A stretch of 64,000 bases of DNA from Sporosarcina beigongshangi (GCF_016820535.1 NZ_JADHDY010000004.1:62001-126000); one strand, 5' to 3'. Counted from the first letter of the stretch, positions 16,476 to 25,576 are shown. Notes: a model not told the origin generated them from the letters alone. Made by a program: numbers and translations.

Positions 16476-17266
16476 TGAGCACCGTGGAAACTGAACTGCC
16501 GGAGCCGGCATCAAAGATCGAACTGCCCGCACACCTCGGTGGCGGCGGTGACATCCCCACCTTCGACATCACGCTGCGCGTGCGCCGCTACGACCCCGAA
16601 TTCTCGGAAGAGTCGAAGTGGGAAGACTTCACCATGACCATGTACGGCACCGACCGCGTGCTGGATGCCCTGCACAAGGTCAAGTGGGAGCAGGACGGCT
16701 CGCTGTCCTTCCGCCGTTCCTGCGCACACGGCGTGTGCGGCTCCGATGCCATGCGCATCAACGGCCGCAACCGCCTTGCCTGCAAGACCCTGCTGAAGGA
16801 CCTCGACACGTCCAAGCCGATCACGGTTGAGCCCATCAAGGGCCTGCCCGTCGAGAAGGACCTGATCGTGGACATGGAGCCCTTCTTCCAGTCCTTCCGC
16901 GAGGTCATGCCGTTCCTGATCAACCGCGACCACACCCCCACCAAGGAGCGCCTGCAGTCCGCCGAGGACCGCGAGCGTTTTGACGACACCACCAAGTGCA
17001 TCCTCTGCGCCGCGTGCACGTCTTCCTGCCCCGTCTTCTGGACCGACGGCCAGTACTTCGGCCCGGCAGCCATTGTGAACGCACACCGCTTCATCTTTGA
17101 CTCCCGCGACGATGCCGGCGACATGCGCCTGGAGATCCTCAACGACAAGGAAGGCGTGTGGCGCTGCCGCACCACCTTCAACTGCACCGAAGCATGCCCC
17201 CGCGGCATCCAGGTCACCCAGGCAATCGCCGAGGTCAAGCAGGCCATCCTGGCCCGCCAGATCTAG
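16475..17266 (+). CDS. sdhB: Succinate dehydrogenase iron-sulfur subunit
   Basis: Passes electrons from FAD to quinone through three Fe-S clusters. The 263-residue protein has the plant-type [2Fe-2S] site SCAHGVCGSDAM near 80-92 and a later Cys in RLACKT near 103. The bacterial-ferredoxin cysteines follow: CILCAACTSSCP near 172-183, and CRTTFNCTEACPRG near 228-241. The order and spacing match three intact clusters. Its ATG overlaps the sdhA stop by one base. Last gene of the operon, followed by a hairpin terminator with TTTT. Confidence 0.97.
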   Translation: MSTVETELPEPASKIELPAHLGGGGDIPTFDITLRVRRYDPEFSEESKWEDFTMTMYGTDRVLDALHKVKWEQDGSLSFRRSCAHGVCGSDAMRINGRNRLACKTLLKDLDTSKPITVEPIKGLPVEKDLIVDMEPFFQSFREVMPFLINRDHTPTKERLQSAEDRERFDDTTKCILCAACTSSCPVFWTDGQYFGPAAIVNAHRFIFDSRDDAGDMRLEILNDKEGVWRCRTTFNCTEACPRGIQVTQAIAEVKQAILARQI

Positions 17267-17295
17267 CATTTCCCGGGCCGGCTTCCGGCACCGCG

Positions 17296-17330
17296 AAAGC
17301 GCCGCTCCCTTCAAGGGGGGCGGCGCTTTT
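17296..17330 (+). terminator. sdhCDAB terminator
   Basis: AAAGCGCCGC pairs with GCGGCGCTTT, with an inner CCC/GGG pairing, and ends in TTTT. It begins 29 nt after the sdhB stop. A classical intrinsic terminator that could also work from the other strand. Confidence 0.85.
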
Positions 17331-17370
17331 GCGTTGGCCCGGGCATCCGCCCTCACCTCCCCCGCAGGTC

Positions 17371-17436
17371 TGTGACGCAGTTGTTGCAGTGGAAAGCGCT
17401 TGCTTTGGCCACTTGGCTGCATCAACTGCGTCATAG
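17371..17436. repeat. 66-bp structured repeat element, copy 1
   Basis: A 16-bp stem (17373-17388 with 17418-17433, one mismatch) encloses a loop containing the small hairpin AAAGC-GCTT-GCTTT. A second copy of identical length lies at 37809-37874. By my count they agree at 54 of 66 positions, including a compensatory A-T to G-C change in the outer stem. Both copies lie between convergent genes. Confidence 0.85.
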
Positions 17437-17442
17437 ACGCGG

Positions 17443-17475
17443 GAGGAGGATGAAGAGGAGGATGAAGAGGAGGAC
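17443..17475. repeat. Purine-rich 12-bp tandem repeat
   Basis: GGAGGATGAAGA is repeated about 2.7 times between the 66-bp element and the protease terminator. Probably a slippage-prone tract without function. Confidence 0.8.
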
Positions 17476-17477
17476 GG

Positions 17478-17526
17478 CCGACGGCGGTTGGCAGGCTTCC
17501 AGCGCAGGCCTGCCAACCGCCGTCGG
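17478..17526 (-). terminator. Terminator of the sedolisin gene
   Basis: The arms CCGACGGCGGTTGGCAGGC and its exact complement (17508-17526) form a 19-bp stem with an 11-nt loop, 16 nt beyond the protease stop codon. It shares the GACGGCGG core with other gene-end hairpins of the window. Confidence 0.8.
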
Positions 17527-17542
17527 GCTTCAACACCGCTGC

Positions 17543-19057
17543 TCAGCCGGCGCGGACGGCCGCCACCAGGTCCGGCAGCAGGGCTGCCGCATTGGGTGTG
17601 CCAAGCCCCGTAACCGGGTCCCAGCCGGTGGTTGCCGGATAGCCTGGAACGGTGGGATCTGCGGTGTTGTTGCCCGTGGTGACGTCGTAGAAGTTACTGG
17701 CGTACGTTCCCGGGTTGGCGCCCAGCGTGTACAGTGCCTGGTTGATCGGGCCGAGGCCGCCGCCGTTCATCTGTGCGGCGATGGCGACAAGGCCGGCCCA
17801 CTGTGGGCTGGACAGCGAGGTGCCGCCGATGTCGTACCAGCCGGTGCTGCAGGGGGCGGTGCCGCAGACCAGCCCGCCCAGCCCGTCGGGAGGCAGCGTC
17901 AGGTACACGAGAGCGCCGGTACCGGCACTGGCCTGCAGGCCGATGTCAGGCACCCCGCGCATGGCGCCGACGGGCGTGCTGCCTGCCGGCAGTGAATTCT
18001 GGTAGCCGGGGCGGGCAAACACGTGACTGAAGCCGCCGCCGGAGAACGTCCAGCCGACTTCGGCGACACCGGGGTTTGCCTGGCACTTGGCGGGTTGGCT
18101 GGTGCTGTCGACGGTGCGCGCGGCTGTCGCGGCGGCATCCGTGCACAAGTAGGTCCCGCCAACCCCTGTGACGAGCGGATCGGACGCCGGCCACTCAACT
18201 GTGGGATAGGGGAAAGGCAGCCCCGCATGGGGCCCGGCCACCGGTGACTTGCCGCCGTTCGCACTGCCGCCGTCGCCCGAGGAGGCCAGCACGGTCACCC
18301 CGTTGGCGGCTGCGGACACGAAGGCGTGGCGCAGGTTCAACAGGGAAGCCGTGCCGTGGAACGCATCCTCTGCCGTGCCGAAGCTCTGCGTGATGACCTG
18401 AGCCAGGTGGTGGTCCACCACGTACTGTTCCGCGGCCATCATCTGTGGCAGGCCCTGCACGCCGAGGGTCTCGGCCACCGGAGTGGTCACCAGCAGGATG
18501 TTGGCACCGGGGGCCATGGCATGGGCGGTCTCAACGTCGAGGGCCACCTCCAGCGCCCACGCGGACTTGTTCTGCTGTCCCGTTCCCTTGCTCGTGGCAG
18601 GCGGGGCCTTGGTGGCGGGGGCGCCCTGCAGGTGCAGCTCGCTAAAGCTGGGCATGCCGGGGGTGCAGGCCACGCCTTCCTCACCGCACATCGGCGCAAG
18701 GTTGAAGGCCTGGTTGTAGACGTGCAGGTCGTGGGCCATGGTGTCGCTGCCAAAGGAGTCCACAATGGCGATGGTGGTCGCCCTGCCGTCGTGGCCGGCG
18801 GCGTACAGCGGGCCGACGTTGTAGGCCGCCCGGGTGGATTCCGGGGTGAAGCAGCGCCGTCCCACGGACTCGCACTGGGCTTGGGAGGGCGGGGTGGCGG
18901 AACTGCCCACCTGGACATAGTCGCCCACCGCCGGGTGGACGTCAGGCACGCCCTGTGCCGCAGGCGGCCCCGGGGGTGCCCCGGCAATGCAGGTGGCTGC
19001 GACAAAGGCAGCACCTCCGGCCATGGCCAGGAACCAGTTTCGGCTGCGAGTTCTCAT
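17543..19057 (-). CDS. Secreted sedolisin-type (S53) serine-carboxyl peptidase
   Basis: A secreted protease of 504 residues. The start is ATG at 19057, preceded by GGAGGG with good spacing. The N-terminus MRTRSRNWFLAMAGG begins a signal peptide. The catalytic residues of S53 are visible: the Glu/Asp pair in SAWALEVALDVE, the oxyanion Asp in SSGDGGSANGG, and the nucleophile in GGTSLSSPQWAG near the C-terminus. The mature domain begins at about residue 60 with CFTPESTRAAYNVGPLY, so there is almost no room for the activation prodomain of 150-200 residues found in kumamolisin-type enzymes. It is followed by its own terminator. A LuxR-type regulator gene lies immediately upstream. Confidence 0.88.
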   Translation of the reverse strand: MRTRSRNWFLAMAGGAAFVAATCIAGAPPGPPAAQGVPDVHPAVGDYVQVGSSATPPSQAQCESVGRRCFTPESTRAAYNVGPLYAAGHDGRATTIAIVDSFGSDTMAHDLHVYNQAFNLAPMCGEEGVACTPGMPSFSELHLQGAPATKAPPATSKGTGQQNKSAWALEVALDVETAHAMAPGANILLVTTPVAETLGVQGLPQMMAAEQYVVDHHLAQVITQSFGTAEDAFHGTASLLNLRHAFVSAAANGVTVLASSGDGGSANGGKSPVAGPHAGLPFPYPTVEWPASDPLVTGVGGTYLCTDAAATAARTVDSTSQPAKCQANPGVAEVGWTFSGGGFSHVFARPGYQNSLPAGSTPVGAMRGVPDIGLQASAGTGALVYLTLPPDGLGGLVCGTAPCSTGWYDIGGTSLSSPQWAGLVAIAAQMNGGGLGPINQALYTLGANPGTYASNFYDVTTGNNTADPTVPGYPATTGWDPVTGLGTPNAAALLPDLVAAVRAG

Positions 19058-19145
19058 GTCAACCCTCCGTGCAACTGTGGGACGGGCTTCCCAGGCTGCG
19101 TCGGTGCAGTCCTGACCGTCCCCCGGCTGGCCGAAGTCCACCTTA

Positions 19146-19175
19146 GGTTTACTCCCGGGCGAACAGGCACGTCAA
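19146..19175 (-). promoter_or_regulatory. Promoter of the sedolisin gene
   Basis: On the minus strand TTGACG (19170-19175) and TAAACC (19146-19151) are 18 nt apart and lie about 90 nt upstream of the protease ATG, inside the 166-bp space after the LuxR gene. The protease can therefore be transcribed separately from the regulator. Confidence 0.55.
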
Positions 19176-19223
19176 GAAAAACTTGGGCAGCCTTGTTCAG
19201 CCGCTGGTGGTCTGGCGCCGCGC

Positions 19224-21899
19224 CTACCGGCCGGGCGCTTCCAGGATGTCCAGGGCCTCGGCGATGTCGTCGCGGGACTTGATGTTCAGCTTCCGGTAGA
19301 TCGTGGCCGTGTGGGCTTCTGCGGTCCTCTTGGAGATCACCAGCTTTCGGGTGATCTGGTTGGCCGTGTAGCCCAGCGCCAGGAGTCCGGCAAGCTGCTG
19401 CTCCCGCGGCGTGAGTCCCGCCATGGGCGACGACGGCACGAAGAGCCCGCGCCGGGCCAGCAACCGGGCGGCATCGCCGCGGCCCGGCGCCCCTCCCCCT
19501 GCAATGTGCTCGCAATTGGCCAGCAGCGGGGCGGCAATGGGTGCATCGATGAGTGCCGCCAGCGAGTGTGCCCGGCCGAGGTCCGCGGCGGACAGTCCCC
19601 CGGGCGTGCAGCAGGCCAACAGGTGGAGTGCACGCAGTTCCATCAAGGGGAAGTCGAAGTCCCTGGCCAGGGCGGCAAGCTCCCTAGCCTCCGCGGCCTC
19701 TCCGCCGGTGGGCGAGTACATGGAGGCCAGCAGGAGGGACTGCCTGGACGGGAGTTCGAGCAGCCGGCTTTCCCCCGTGGCACGGTTGAGCAGCTGCCGG
19801 CGGACCCCTGCGGAAGCCGCCGGGTCGCCGTTTGCGGCATGCGCCAGTGCCAGCGCGGCCAGCAACATCCCTTCGGAGCCCGTTCCGGTAAAGTCCTCGA
19901 GCTCCGCGCACGCAAAGGTCAGGTGCTGGGCCGCGGCCGCCCACTCCCCGTTCATTGAGGTGAGCAGGCCCCTGCCAAAGGACACCAGGGTCTTGCGCAT
20001 CTGTACGCGGCCGGGGTTTCGCGCCGCAGCGGCGTTCATGAGGCCGTAGATGAACGAGGCCTCCCGGACGTTCCCGGTAATCATGTCCGAGAGGCACCAG
20101 GCTCCCACAATTTCGCCGGCGGCCAGCGGGTACTGCCCCATCGACCGCACTGCGTGGGTCATCTGCGCCCGGGCCAGGCTCCGGGACCGCTTGGAGTCCC
20201 CGCGCTGGCCCAGGGTGATCACCGCCGTCGACGCGAGCGGCAGAAAGTGCGGCGTGGAACGGGTGGCGTGCAGGGTGTCACGCTGAACCGTGAAGGACTC
20301 GTTCATCTTGCCGCCGTAGCTGAGGTAGATGCCCCTGGCGGATGAAAGCCTGTTGCGTTCCGCCGCGGACGGGTTCCGGGATGCCGCGATGAGGGCATCC
20401 GCCCAGTGCAGCACGTCCAGTGCCTCCTGCCAGCGCCCTTCCTGCAGCACATAGGCATCGGCCAGCACCATGGCAAGGGTGCGTGCGAGGCGGTTGCGTG
20501 CACCCCCGTCCGGCATGACCTCCACCGCCTCCACCGCCCGGCCCGCATCGTCGGAAACGGCTTGCGGGTTGTTGCTGAAGCGGTGCGCCTCGATGCGGTT
20601 GGTCAGCGCCTCGGCACGCAGTTCTGCGGGGGCGTCGGGGTGGCGAAGCACCATGGTGGCCATGCGGATCCGGAAGGCGTGGTCGGTCAGGGTGCGCCCG
20701 TACCGGAAGGCGTCAGTGAGCAGCTGAAGCGGCACGTCCTCGCCGGCGTCGAGTGCCCAGGCCACCACTGTCAGCAGCTCCGCGGTTTCGCCCGTCCAAA
20801 CCACCCCGTCAGGCCCGTCCGGCCCGGTGGCGTATCTGGCCATGGCCGAGGCATAGAGTGCACGGAAATGGTTCCGGCACCGGATCGGATTCAGCAGCCC
20901 CGCCATGGCCTCGCCAAAGATGGGGTGCGCCAGCGAGACCACAGTTCCCGCATAGGGGGCTTCGGTGGAAAGCCGGATCAGCCCGGAGTCGGCCAGGGCC
21001 TCGATGGCGGTGATCCCCACTTCCTTGCCCAGCAGGTCCAGGGGCACGGGCGCGCACAGCGCAACAATTTCAAAGGCCCGCCGCTGTTCCTCGCCAAACT
21101 GCTCAATTTCCACCCTGAGGATGTCCACCACCGAGGTGCCGCCGGGGATCTGGCCCGTCCACACCCAGAGCCCCTGCCGCAGCTCCAGCTGGTCGGAGCT
21201 GGCCAGCACGCGCAGCAGTTCATGCAGGAACAGGGCGTTGCCGCCGGTCATCCGGTGCAGCCGGTCAATGGTTTCCGCTGCGAAGGGCCTTCCGGGCAGG
21301 ATGGCGGCAGCGAAGTCGCCGGTCTCCGCCGGTGAAAGTTCGGGGACGTCGATGCGCTGCAGCAGCCCGTCCCGCCAGGCCCGCACGAGCATGGCGGACG
21401 GGCCGGGTGAGGTGCGGCAGGTCATGACCACGCGGACGTCGGTGCGGGAAATCAGGTACTCGACCACTGCCTCGCTCATGGGGTCGAGCAGGGGGACGTC
21501 GTCGATGTGGATGATGACCCGGCCCGGTTTTCCCGCGCCACGCCCCGCCTTCCCCGCCACATGGTCCAGGCACTGGGTGACAATGAATTCGCCGATCCGG
21601 TCGGGCCGCTGGTCTGCCGCCTGGTTGTCCTCGGTCAGCACCGGGCCAAACACGGCCAACGGGGTGCGGCGGGTGGCCTCGGTCGCCGCCAGGTGGACCA
21701 CGGACAGCCCCGGATTCTGTGCGCACAACTCCTCGATGGAGTGCACTGCCAACGATGTCTTGCCCACTCCCCCGGCGCCCACGAGGAGAATGCTTGAGCC
21801 GGCCCCGCCGAGGCCGCCGACAACCTGCTCCACCAGTTCGCGGCGCCCGAGGAATTCCCGCCGGCGCAGTGCCGAGTAGCGCAAGTTCAGTCGTGACAT
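19224..21899 (-). CDS. Large LuxR-family transcriptional regulator with N-terminal ATPase domain
   Basis: An 891-residue regulator of the LAL/MalT-like type. An N-terminal AAA/STAND ATPase has Walker A GAGGVGKTS at residues 41-49 and Walker B IIHIDDVPLLD near 135. A long helical, probably TPR-like middle region follows. A C-terminal LuxR helix-turn-helix occupies about the last 65 residues (LTPREQQLAGLLALGYT, then KRTAEAHTATIYRKL). The ATG at 21899 has GGAAG 7 nt upstream; a longer reading would add about 70 low-complexity residues. It is 166 bp upstream of the sedolisin gene on the same strand, which makes that gene a natural target. The signal it senses is unknown. Confidence 0.88.
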   Translation of the reverse strand: MSRLNLRYSALRRREFLGRRELVEQVVGGLGGAGSSILLVGAGGVGKTSLAVHSIEELCAQNPGLSVVHLAATEATRRTPLAVFGPVLTEDNQAADQRPDRIGEFIVTQCLDHVAGKAGRGAGKPGRVIIHIDDVPLLDPMSEAVVEYLISRTDVRVVMTCRTSPGPSAMLVRAWRDGLLQRIDVPELSPAETGDFAAAILPGRPFAAETIDRLHRMTGGNALFLHELLRVLASSDQLELRQGLWVWTGQIPGGTSVVDILRVEIEQFGEEQRRAFEIVALCAPVPLDLLGKEVGITAIEALADSGLIRLSTEAPYAGTVVSLAHPIFGEAMAGLLNPIRCRNHFRALYASAMARYATGPDGPDGVVWTGETAELLTVVAWALDAGEDVPLQLLTDAFRYGRTLTDHAFRIRMATMVLRHPDAPAELRAEALTNRIEAHRFSNNPQAVSDDAGRAVEAVEVMPDGGARNRLARTLAMVLADAYVLQEGRWQEALDVLHWADALIAASRNPSAAERNRLSSARGIYLSYGGKMNESFTVQRDTLHATRSTPHFLPLASTAVITLGQRGDSKRSRSLARAQMTHAVRSMGQYPLAAGEIVGAWCLSDMITGNVREASFIYGLMNAAAARNPGRVQMRKTLVSFGRGLLTSMNGEWAAAAQHLTFACAELEDFTGTGSEGMLLAALALAHAANGDPAASAGVRRQLLNRATGESRLLELPSRQSLLLASMYSPTGGEAAEARELAALARDFDFPLMELRALHLLACCTPGGLSAADLGRAHSLAALIDAPIAAPLLANCEHIAGGGAPGRGDAARLLARRGLFVPSSPMAGLTPREQQLAGLLALGYTANQITRKLVISKRTAEAHTATIYRKLNIKSRDDIAEALDILEAPGR

Positions 21900-22056
21900 C
21901 AGGGTCTTCCGTTCACAGCCGGGCATCGTCGTGGCGCGCATTCGACCGCGCTTGTCCAGTTTAGGTGAGAATGGCCGACATCTGCGGCTGGCCCCTGCGG
22001 CTGTCGGCAAGCGGCAGGAGGCCGGGCGCCGTCGTGCCTGGGAACCGGCGTCCGGT

Positions 22057-23136
22057 TCAGGCCTTTGCGTGGGTGCGGCGGTCGGCGGCCAGGACGGCGG
22101 CAATCGCGGCAGAGATCAGGTACACCTGGCTGAGCAGGAAGAACCAGACGAAAAGGCCCAGGATCACGGCGAACGGCGCCAGGAGGGGGTTGCTGGTGAC
22201 GCCGTTGAGCAGCATGGCGCTGAAAAACCGCAGCACGGTGGCTCCGGCCCCGGAGAACACGGCGGCGAGCACCAGTATGCGGCGGGGCATGCGCACACGC
22301 GAAGCGATGCTGAACATGATCATGGCGACGGCCACGTCCAGGACAAACATGAGTCCCAGAGAGGCCAGCTTCGTGGTGGTGCCGGAGAAGAGCCCGTCCC
22401 AGCCGAGCAGTTCGCCCAGCCCGTCCACAACGGCGGAGCTGAGCAGGCCCAGCACGCTGGTGAGTATCAGGGCCAGCCCCAGCACCAGCAGGGTCAGCAG
22501 GTCCCGCGCCTTGGACAGGACGGGATTGGTTCGGTCGCGGGCCAGGCCCAGGATGGAGCGGATGCCCTCGCGCAGGCCGTTGATCCAGCCCATGGCCGTG
22601 ACCAGCAGTGCCGCCAGGGATATCAGCAGTGTTGTCCCGAAGCCGCCGGTTCCCAGGAGGTCGTCGGGCTTGACCATGCCTCCGTTGCCGGTGTCGATCA
22701 GGCCCGGGGTGCTGTCGGCGACGAGGTCGATCACGGCGTTGCGCAGCACCTCGTTGCCGGAGGCGAACATGCCGAAAATGGCGAAGCCGGCCACCAGCAT
22801 GGCACCGACGGAGAAGAACATCAGATAGGCGTTGCCGGCCGCCAGCAGGGGCCCGCGGCGCCGGGTGTAGATGTTCCAGACGCGCATGGGGAAGAGCTGC
22901 GCCGCCCACGAATTGACCCACGGTATGAGGGTTGTGAGCTGCCTCCACAAGCTGCCGGCACCCCGGGCAGCGAGGAAGTCGTCGCGCCGGGTCCCGGCCC
23001 ACGCGGCCAGTGCCTTGCGGTCAAGAGGGCTCGGCGGCGGCACCAACGGCGCGGCCATGGGCTTCTTGGCCGCCACGCCCGGAGCGCTCAACCCCGGAGG
23101 CTGCACAGCCAACGCCCTATCTTCCCGATCCCCCAA
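22057..23136 (-). CDS. YihY/virulence factor BrkB family membrane protein
   Basis: A polytopic inner-membrane protein of unknown transport or structural role. The 359-residue form starts at TTG 23136, which has an excellent GGAGGAG 7 nt upstream and overlaps the end of the ligase gene by 20 nt. A GTG at 23106 is an alternative. After a proline-rich N-terminus and an Arg-rich segment, it has six or more membrane helices, between about 95 and 350. Features of the family include the amphipathic WNIYTRRRGPLLAAGNAYLMFFS near 90-110, and GWINGLREGIRSI near 180. It was once annotated as RNase BN in E. coli, a function that is not supported. It appears to be in an operon with the ligase, trpS and xthA. 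Confidence 0.85.
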   Translation of the reverse strand: MGDREDRALAVQPPGLSAPGVAAKKPMAAPLVPPPSPLDRKALAAWAGTRRDDFLAARGAGSLWRQLTTLIPWVNSWAAQLFPMRVWNIYTRRRGPLLAAGNAYLMFFSVGAMLVAGFAIFGMFASGNEVLRNAVIDLVADSTPGLIDTGNGGMVKPDDLLGTGGFGTTLLISLAALLVTAMGWINGLREGIRSILGLARDRTNPVLSKARDLLTLLVLGLALILTSVLGLLSSAVVDGLGELLGWDGLFSGTTTKLASLGLMFVLDVAVAMIMFSIASRVRMPRRILVLAAVFSGAGATVLRFFSAMLLNGVTSNPLLAPFAVILGLFVWFFLLSQVYLISAAIAAVLAADRRTHAKA

Positions 23137-23671
23137 GTGCCAGCTCCTCCCGCAGCGCCCAGCCGCCGCCAAGATAGTCATACAGCCCAATGCTGGTGAC
23201 CTCAAAATCTGCCGCAAAATCCGCCATCCCCGCCTTGGCCCGCGCCATGGCCGCTTCGTCAAGGTCATGGGCGATGGTCAGGTGCGGATGGAATTCAAAT
23301 TCGAGCAGGTGCTCCAGCGGCCCACGGACCAACTCCTCGTGCAGCCGCGCACATTCCTGCGCACCGCCGTCGACATTGAGGAAAACCACGGGCGACACCG
23401 GCTCGAACGTGCCCGTCCCGCGCAGTGAAATCCGGAACGGCTCCCCCGCAGCGGCCACCTTGCGCACATGCGCGGCCGCATCGGCCCAGTCATCCGTGGC
23501 CCGCCCCGACACCAGCGTGATGTGGGGAGGCACGACGGCGGACGCGGGCCCTGCGTACTCGGCCCGGCTGTCGCTGAGCTGCTTCGCGAGGGCAGCGGGC
23601 AGGGAGATGATGACGCCAAGGCTGTCGGGATGCGGTGTGGGCGAGGAACCGCTCTGGCCAATGCCGGGCAC
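23117..23671 (-). CDS. 2'-5' RNA ligase / cyclic phosphodiesterase family protein
   Basis: A member of the 2H phosphoesterase superfamily, 184 residues. The two HxTx motifs that form the active site are clear: HITL (in PPHITLVSG near 49-57) and HLTI (in FHPHLTIAHD near 125-134). Such proteins ligate or hydrolyse RNA 2',3'-cyclic ends, or hydrolyse cyclic nucleotide intermediates. The start is 2 nt beyond the trpS stop, and the end overlaps the YihY gene, so it is translated as part of that operon. The true substrate is unknown. Confidence 0.88.
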   Translation of the reverse strand: MPGIGQSGSSPTPHPDSLGVIISLPAALAKQLSDSRAEYAGPASAVVPPHITLVSGRATDDWADAAAHVRKVAAAGEPFRISLRGTGTFEPVSPVVFLNVDGGAQECARLHEELVRGPLEHLLEFEFHPHLTIAHDLDEAAMARAKAGMADFAADFEVTSIGLYDYLGGGWALREELALGGSGR

Positions 23672-23673
23672 GA

Positions 23674-24702
23674 CTAGCCGACCGGTCCGAGCGGCGGCAG
23701 GAAACCCACCTTGTCATAGACGTCGGCGAGCGTCACCGACGCGATCTCGCGCGCCTTGGCGGCACCGTGGGCCAGCAGCGAATCCAGTTCCGCGGGGTCG
23801 TCCAGCAGTTCCAGGGTTCGCTTGCGGATGGGTTCGAGGCGTCCCACCACGGCCTCAGCCACGTCAACCTTCAGGTGTCCGTACAACTTGCCATCGTACT
23901 CAGCGACAAGCTTGTCCACGGGTGTTTCCGTCAGTGTGGAAAGGATCTCGAGGAGGTTGGTGACGCCAGGCTTTTCGGCACGGTCGTGGGCGATCACGGT
24001 GTCGGCATCCGTGACGGCGGACTTGATGCGCTTGGCCGTGACCTTGGGTTCGTCGAGGATGTTGATCAGCCCGTTGGGGCCGGAAGCGGACTTGGACATC
24101 TTCGCCGTCGGATTCTGCAGGTCGTAGATCCGGGCGCCTTCCTTCTGAATGAAGGCCTCCGGCACCACGAACGTCTCGCCGAAGCGGTGGTTGAAGCGCT
24201 TGGCCAGGTCGCGGGCCAGCTCCACGTGCTGGCGCTGGTCATCTCCCACCGGGACACCCTGCGGGCGGTACAGCAGAATGTCAGCGGCCATCAGCACGGG
24301 GTAAGTGAACAGGCCAACGCTGGCCACGTCCGCGCCACCCTTGGCCGACTTGTCCTTGAACTGCGTCATCCGGGAGGCCTCGCCAAAGCCGGTGATGCAG
24401 TTCAGCACCCAGGCCAGCTGGGCGTGCTCGGGCACGTGGGACTGGACGAACAGCGTCGACTTTTCAACGTCGATGCCGCCGGCAATGTACTGGGCCGCGG
24501 TCTTGCGCGTGCGTTCACGCAGTTCCACCGGGTCCTGGTCCACCGTGATGGCGTGCATGTCCGGGATAAAAAACAGTGTCTGGTAGTCGTCCTGCGTCTT
24601 GACCCAGTTCACCAGGGCACCGAGGTAGTTGCCCAGGTGCAGGGAGTCGCCGGAGGGCTGCATGCCCGAGAGGACGCGGGGGCGCAAAGTGGTCTCACTC
24701 AT
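23674..24702 (-). CDS. trpS: Tryptophanyl-tRNA synthetase
   Basis: Charges tRNA-Trp with tryptophan. The 342-residue length is typical for bacterial class I TrpRS. The HIGH-like motif is SGDSLHLGN near 17-25, and the KMSKS loop is AKMSKSASG near 205. The tryptophan-binding region [13 protein letters not shown] lies near 150-162, and DMHAITVD near 48-55 is also characteristic. It lies 18 nt after xthA and 2 nt before the ligase gene, all on the minus strand. Confidence 0.97.
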   Translation of the reverse strand: MSETTLRPRVLSGMQPSGDSLHLGNYLGALVNWVKTQDDYQTLFFIPDMHAITVDQDPVELRERTRKTAAQYIAGGIDVEKSTLFVQSHVPEHAQLAWVLNCITGFGEASRMTQFKDKSAKGGADVASVGLFTYPVLMAADILLYRPQGVPVGDDQRQHVELARDLAKRFNHRFGETFVVPEAFIQKEGARIYDLQNPTAKMSKSASGPNGLINILDEPKVTAKRIKSAVTDADTVIAHDRAEKPGVTNLLEILSTLTETPVDKLVAEYDGKLYGHLKVDVAEAVVGRLEPIRKRTLELLDDPAELDSLLAHGAAKAREIASVTLADVYDKVGFLPPLGPVG

Positions 24703-24720
24703 GATTGTTTGAAAAGTCCT

Positions 24721-25563
24721 TTAGAACTTGTAGTCGACGACAAGCGGGGCGTGGTCGGAGAAGCGCTCCTCGTAGGAGGCCGCACGGTCCACCACGCAGG
24801 ACTCGGCCTTGGCCAGCAGTCCGGGGGTTGCGGCGTGGTAGTCGATCCGCCAGCCGGTGTCATTGGTGAACGCCTGGCCGCGGTTGGACCACCACGTATA
24901 GGGTCCTTCCACCTCGCCGGCCAGTTCGCGGGCCACGTCCTTCCAGCCGATCTCCTCGCCGAAGAAGCGGTCAAAGTAGGCGCGTTCCTCGGGCAGGAAG
25001 CCGGAGCGCTTGACGTTGCCCCGCCAGTTTTTGATGTCCAGCTGGGTGTGTCCGACGTTGAGGTCGCCCACCACCAGGGCGTGGTCGCTGCCCGCGGCCA
25101 GCTGCGGGAGCCGGTTGATCATGGTGTCCAGGAAACGGAACTTGTCGTCCTGCTTGGGCGTGCCCACCTCGCCGGAATGCACGTAGGCGCTGACCACTGT
25201 CAGGGTCTGCGGCGTGCCGTCCGAGCCGGTCAGGGCGTAGTCAGCCTCGACCCAGCGGCCGGTGGTGGCGAAGTAGTCGTCGCCGATCCCGATGCGCGTG
25301 GCTACGGGTTCCAGGCGGTCCTTGCGGGTGGCGATGAGCACCCCGGCGCGCCCCTTGGCCTCGGCCTCAGCGTGGAGCAGGTGCCAATCCTCGCCGAGGA
25401 AGCCTTCCACGATGGCATCTGGCGCGCGCACCTCCTGCAGGCACAGGATGTCGACATCGCGCGCCGCCAGCCACGGGCCCATGCCGTTCTTGTAGGCGGC
25501 ACGGATGCCGTTGACGTTGACGCTTGCGATCCTCAATCGACCGTTTTCAATACCGTTGCTCAC
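24721..25563 (-). CDS. xthA: Exodeoxyribonuclease III
   Basis: An AP endonuclease/3'-5' exonuclease of base-excision repair, 280 residues, in the endonuclease/exonuclease/phosphatase fold. Visible catalytic features are ASVNVNGIRAA near 13-23 (Asn), ILCLQEVRA near 39-47 (metal-binding Glu), GDLNVGHTQLDIKN near 163-176 (Asp/Asn pair), WWSNR near 225, and the terminal SDHAPLVVDY with the catalytic Asp-His. The start is GTG with TAAGGT 7 nt upstream and no Shine-Dalgarno, so the mRNA is probably leaderless. First gene of the unit that continues with trpS. Confidence 0.95.
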   Translation of the reverse strand: MSNGIENGRLRIASVNVNGIRAAYKNGMGPWLAARDVDILCLQEVRAPDAIVEGFLGEDWHLLHAEAEAKGRAGVLIATRKDRLEPVATRIGIGDDYFATTGRWVEADYALTGSDGTPQTLTVVSAYVHSGEVGTPKQDDKFRFLDTMINRLPQLAAGSDHALVVGDLNVGHTQLDIKNWRGNVKRSGFLPEERAYFDRFFGEEIGWKDVARELAGEVEGPYTWWSNRGQAFTNDTGWRIDYHAATPGLLAKAESCVVDRAASYEERFSDHAPLVVDYKF

Positions 25564-25570
25564 GTGTCCA

Positions 25571-25576
25571 ACCTTA
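25571..25576 (-). promoter_or_regulatory. Leaderless -10 box of xthA
   Basis: TAAGGT ends 7 nt before the xthA GTG, with no ribosome binding site between. Confidence 0.5.

Noticed and set aside
14193-16532. 779-codon minus-strand open frame opposite sdhD and sdhA
   Set aside because: sdhA and sdhD are certain on the other strand; the antisense product has repetitive Gly/Val/Ala composition and no recognisable fold.
17543-19141. Longer sedolisin starting at 19141
   Set aside because: The extra 28 residues would precede the signal peptide, and the ATG at 19057 has a strong GGAGGG site.
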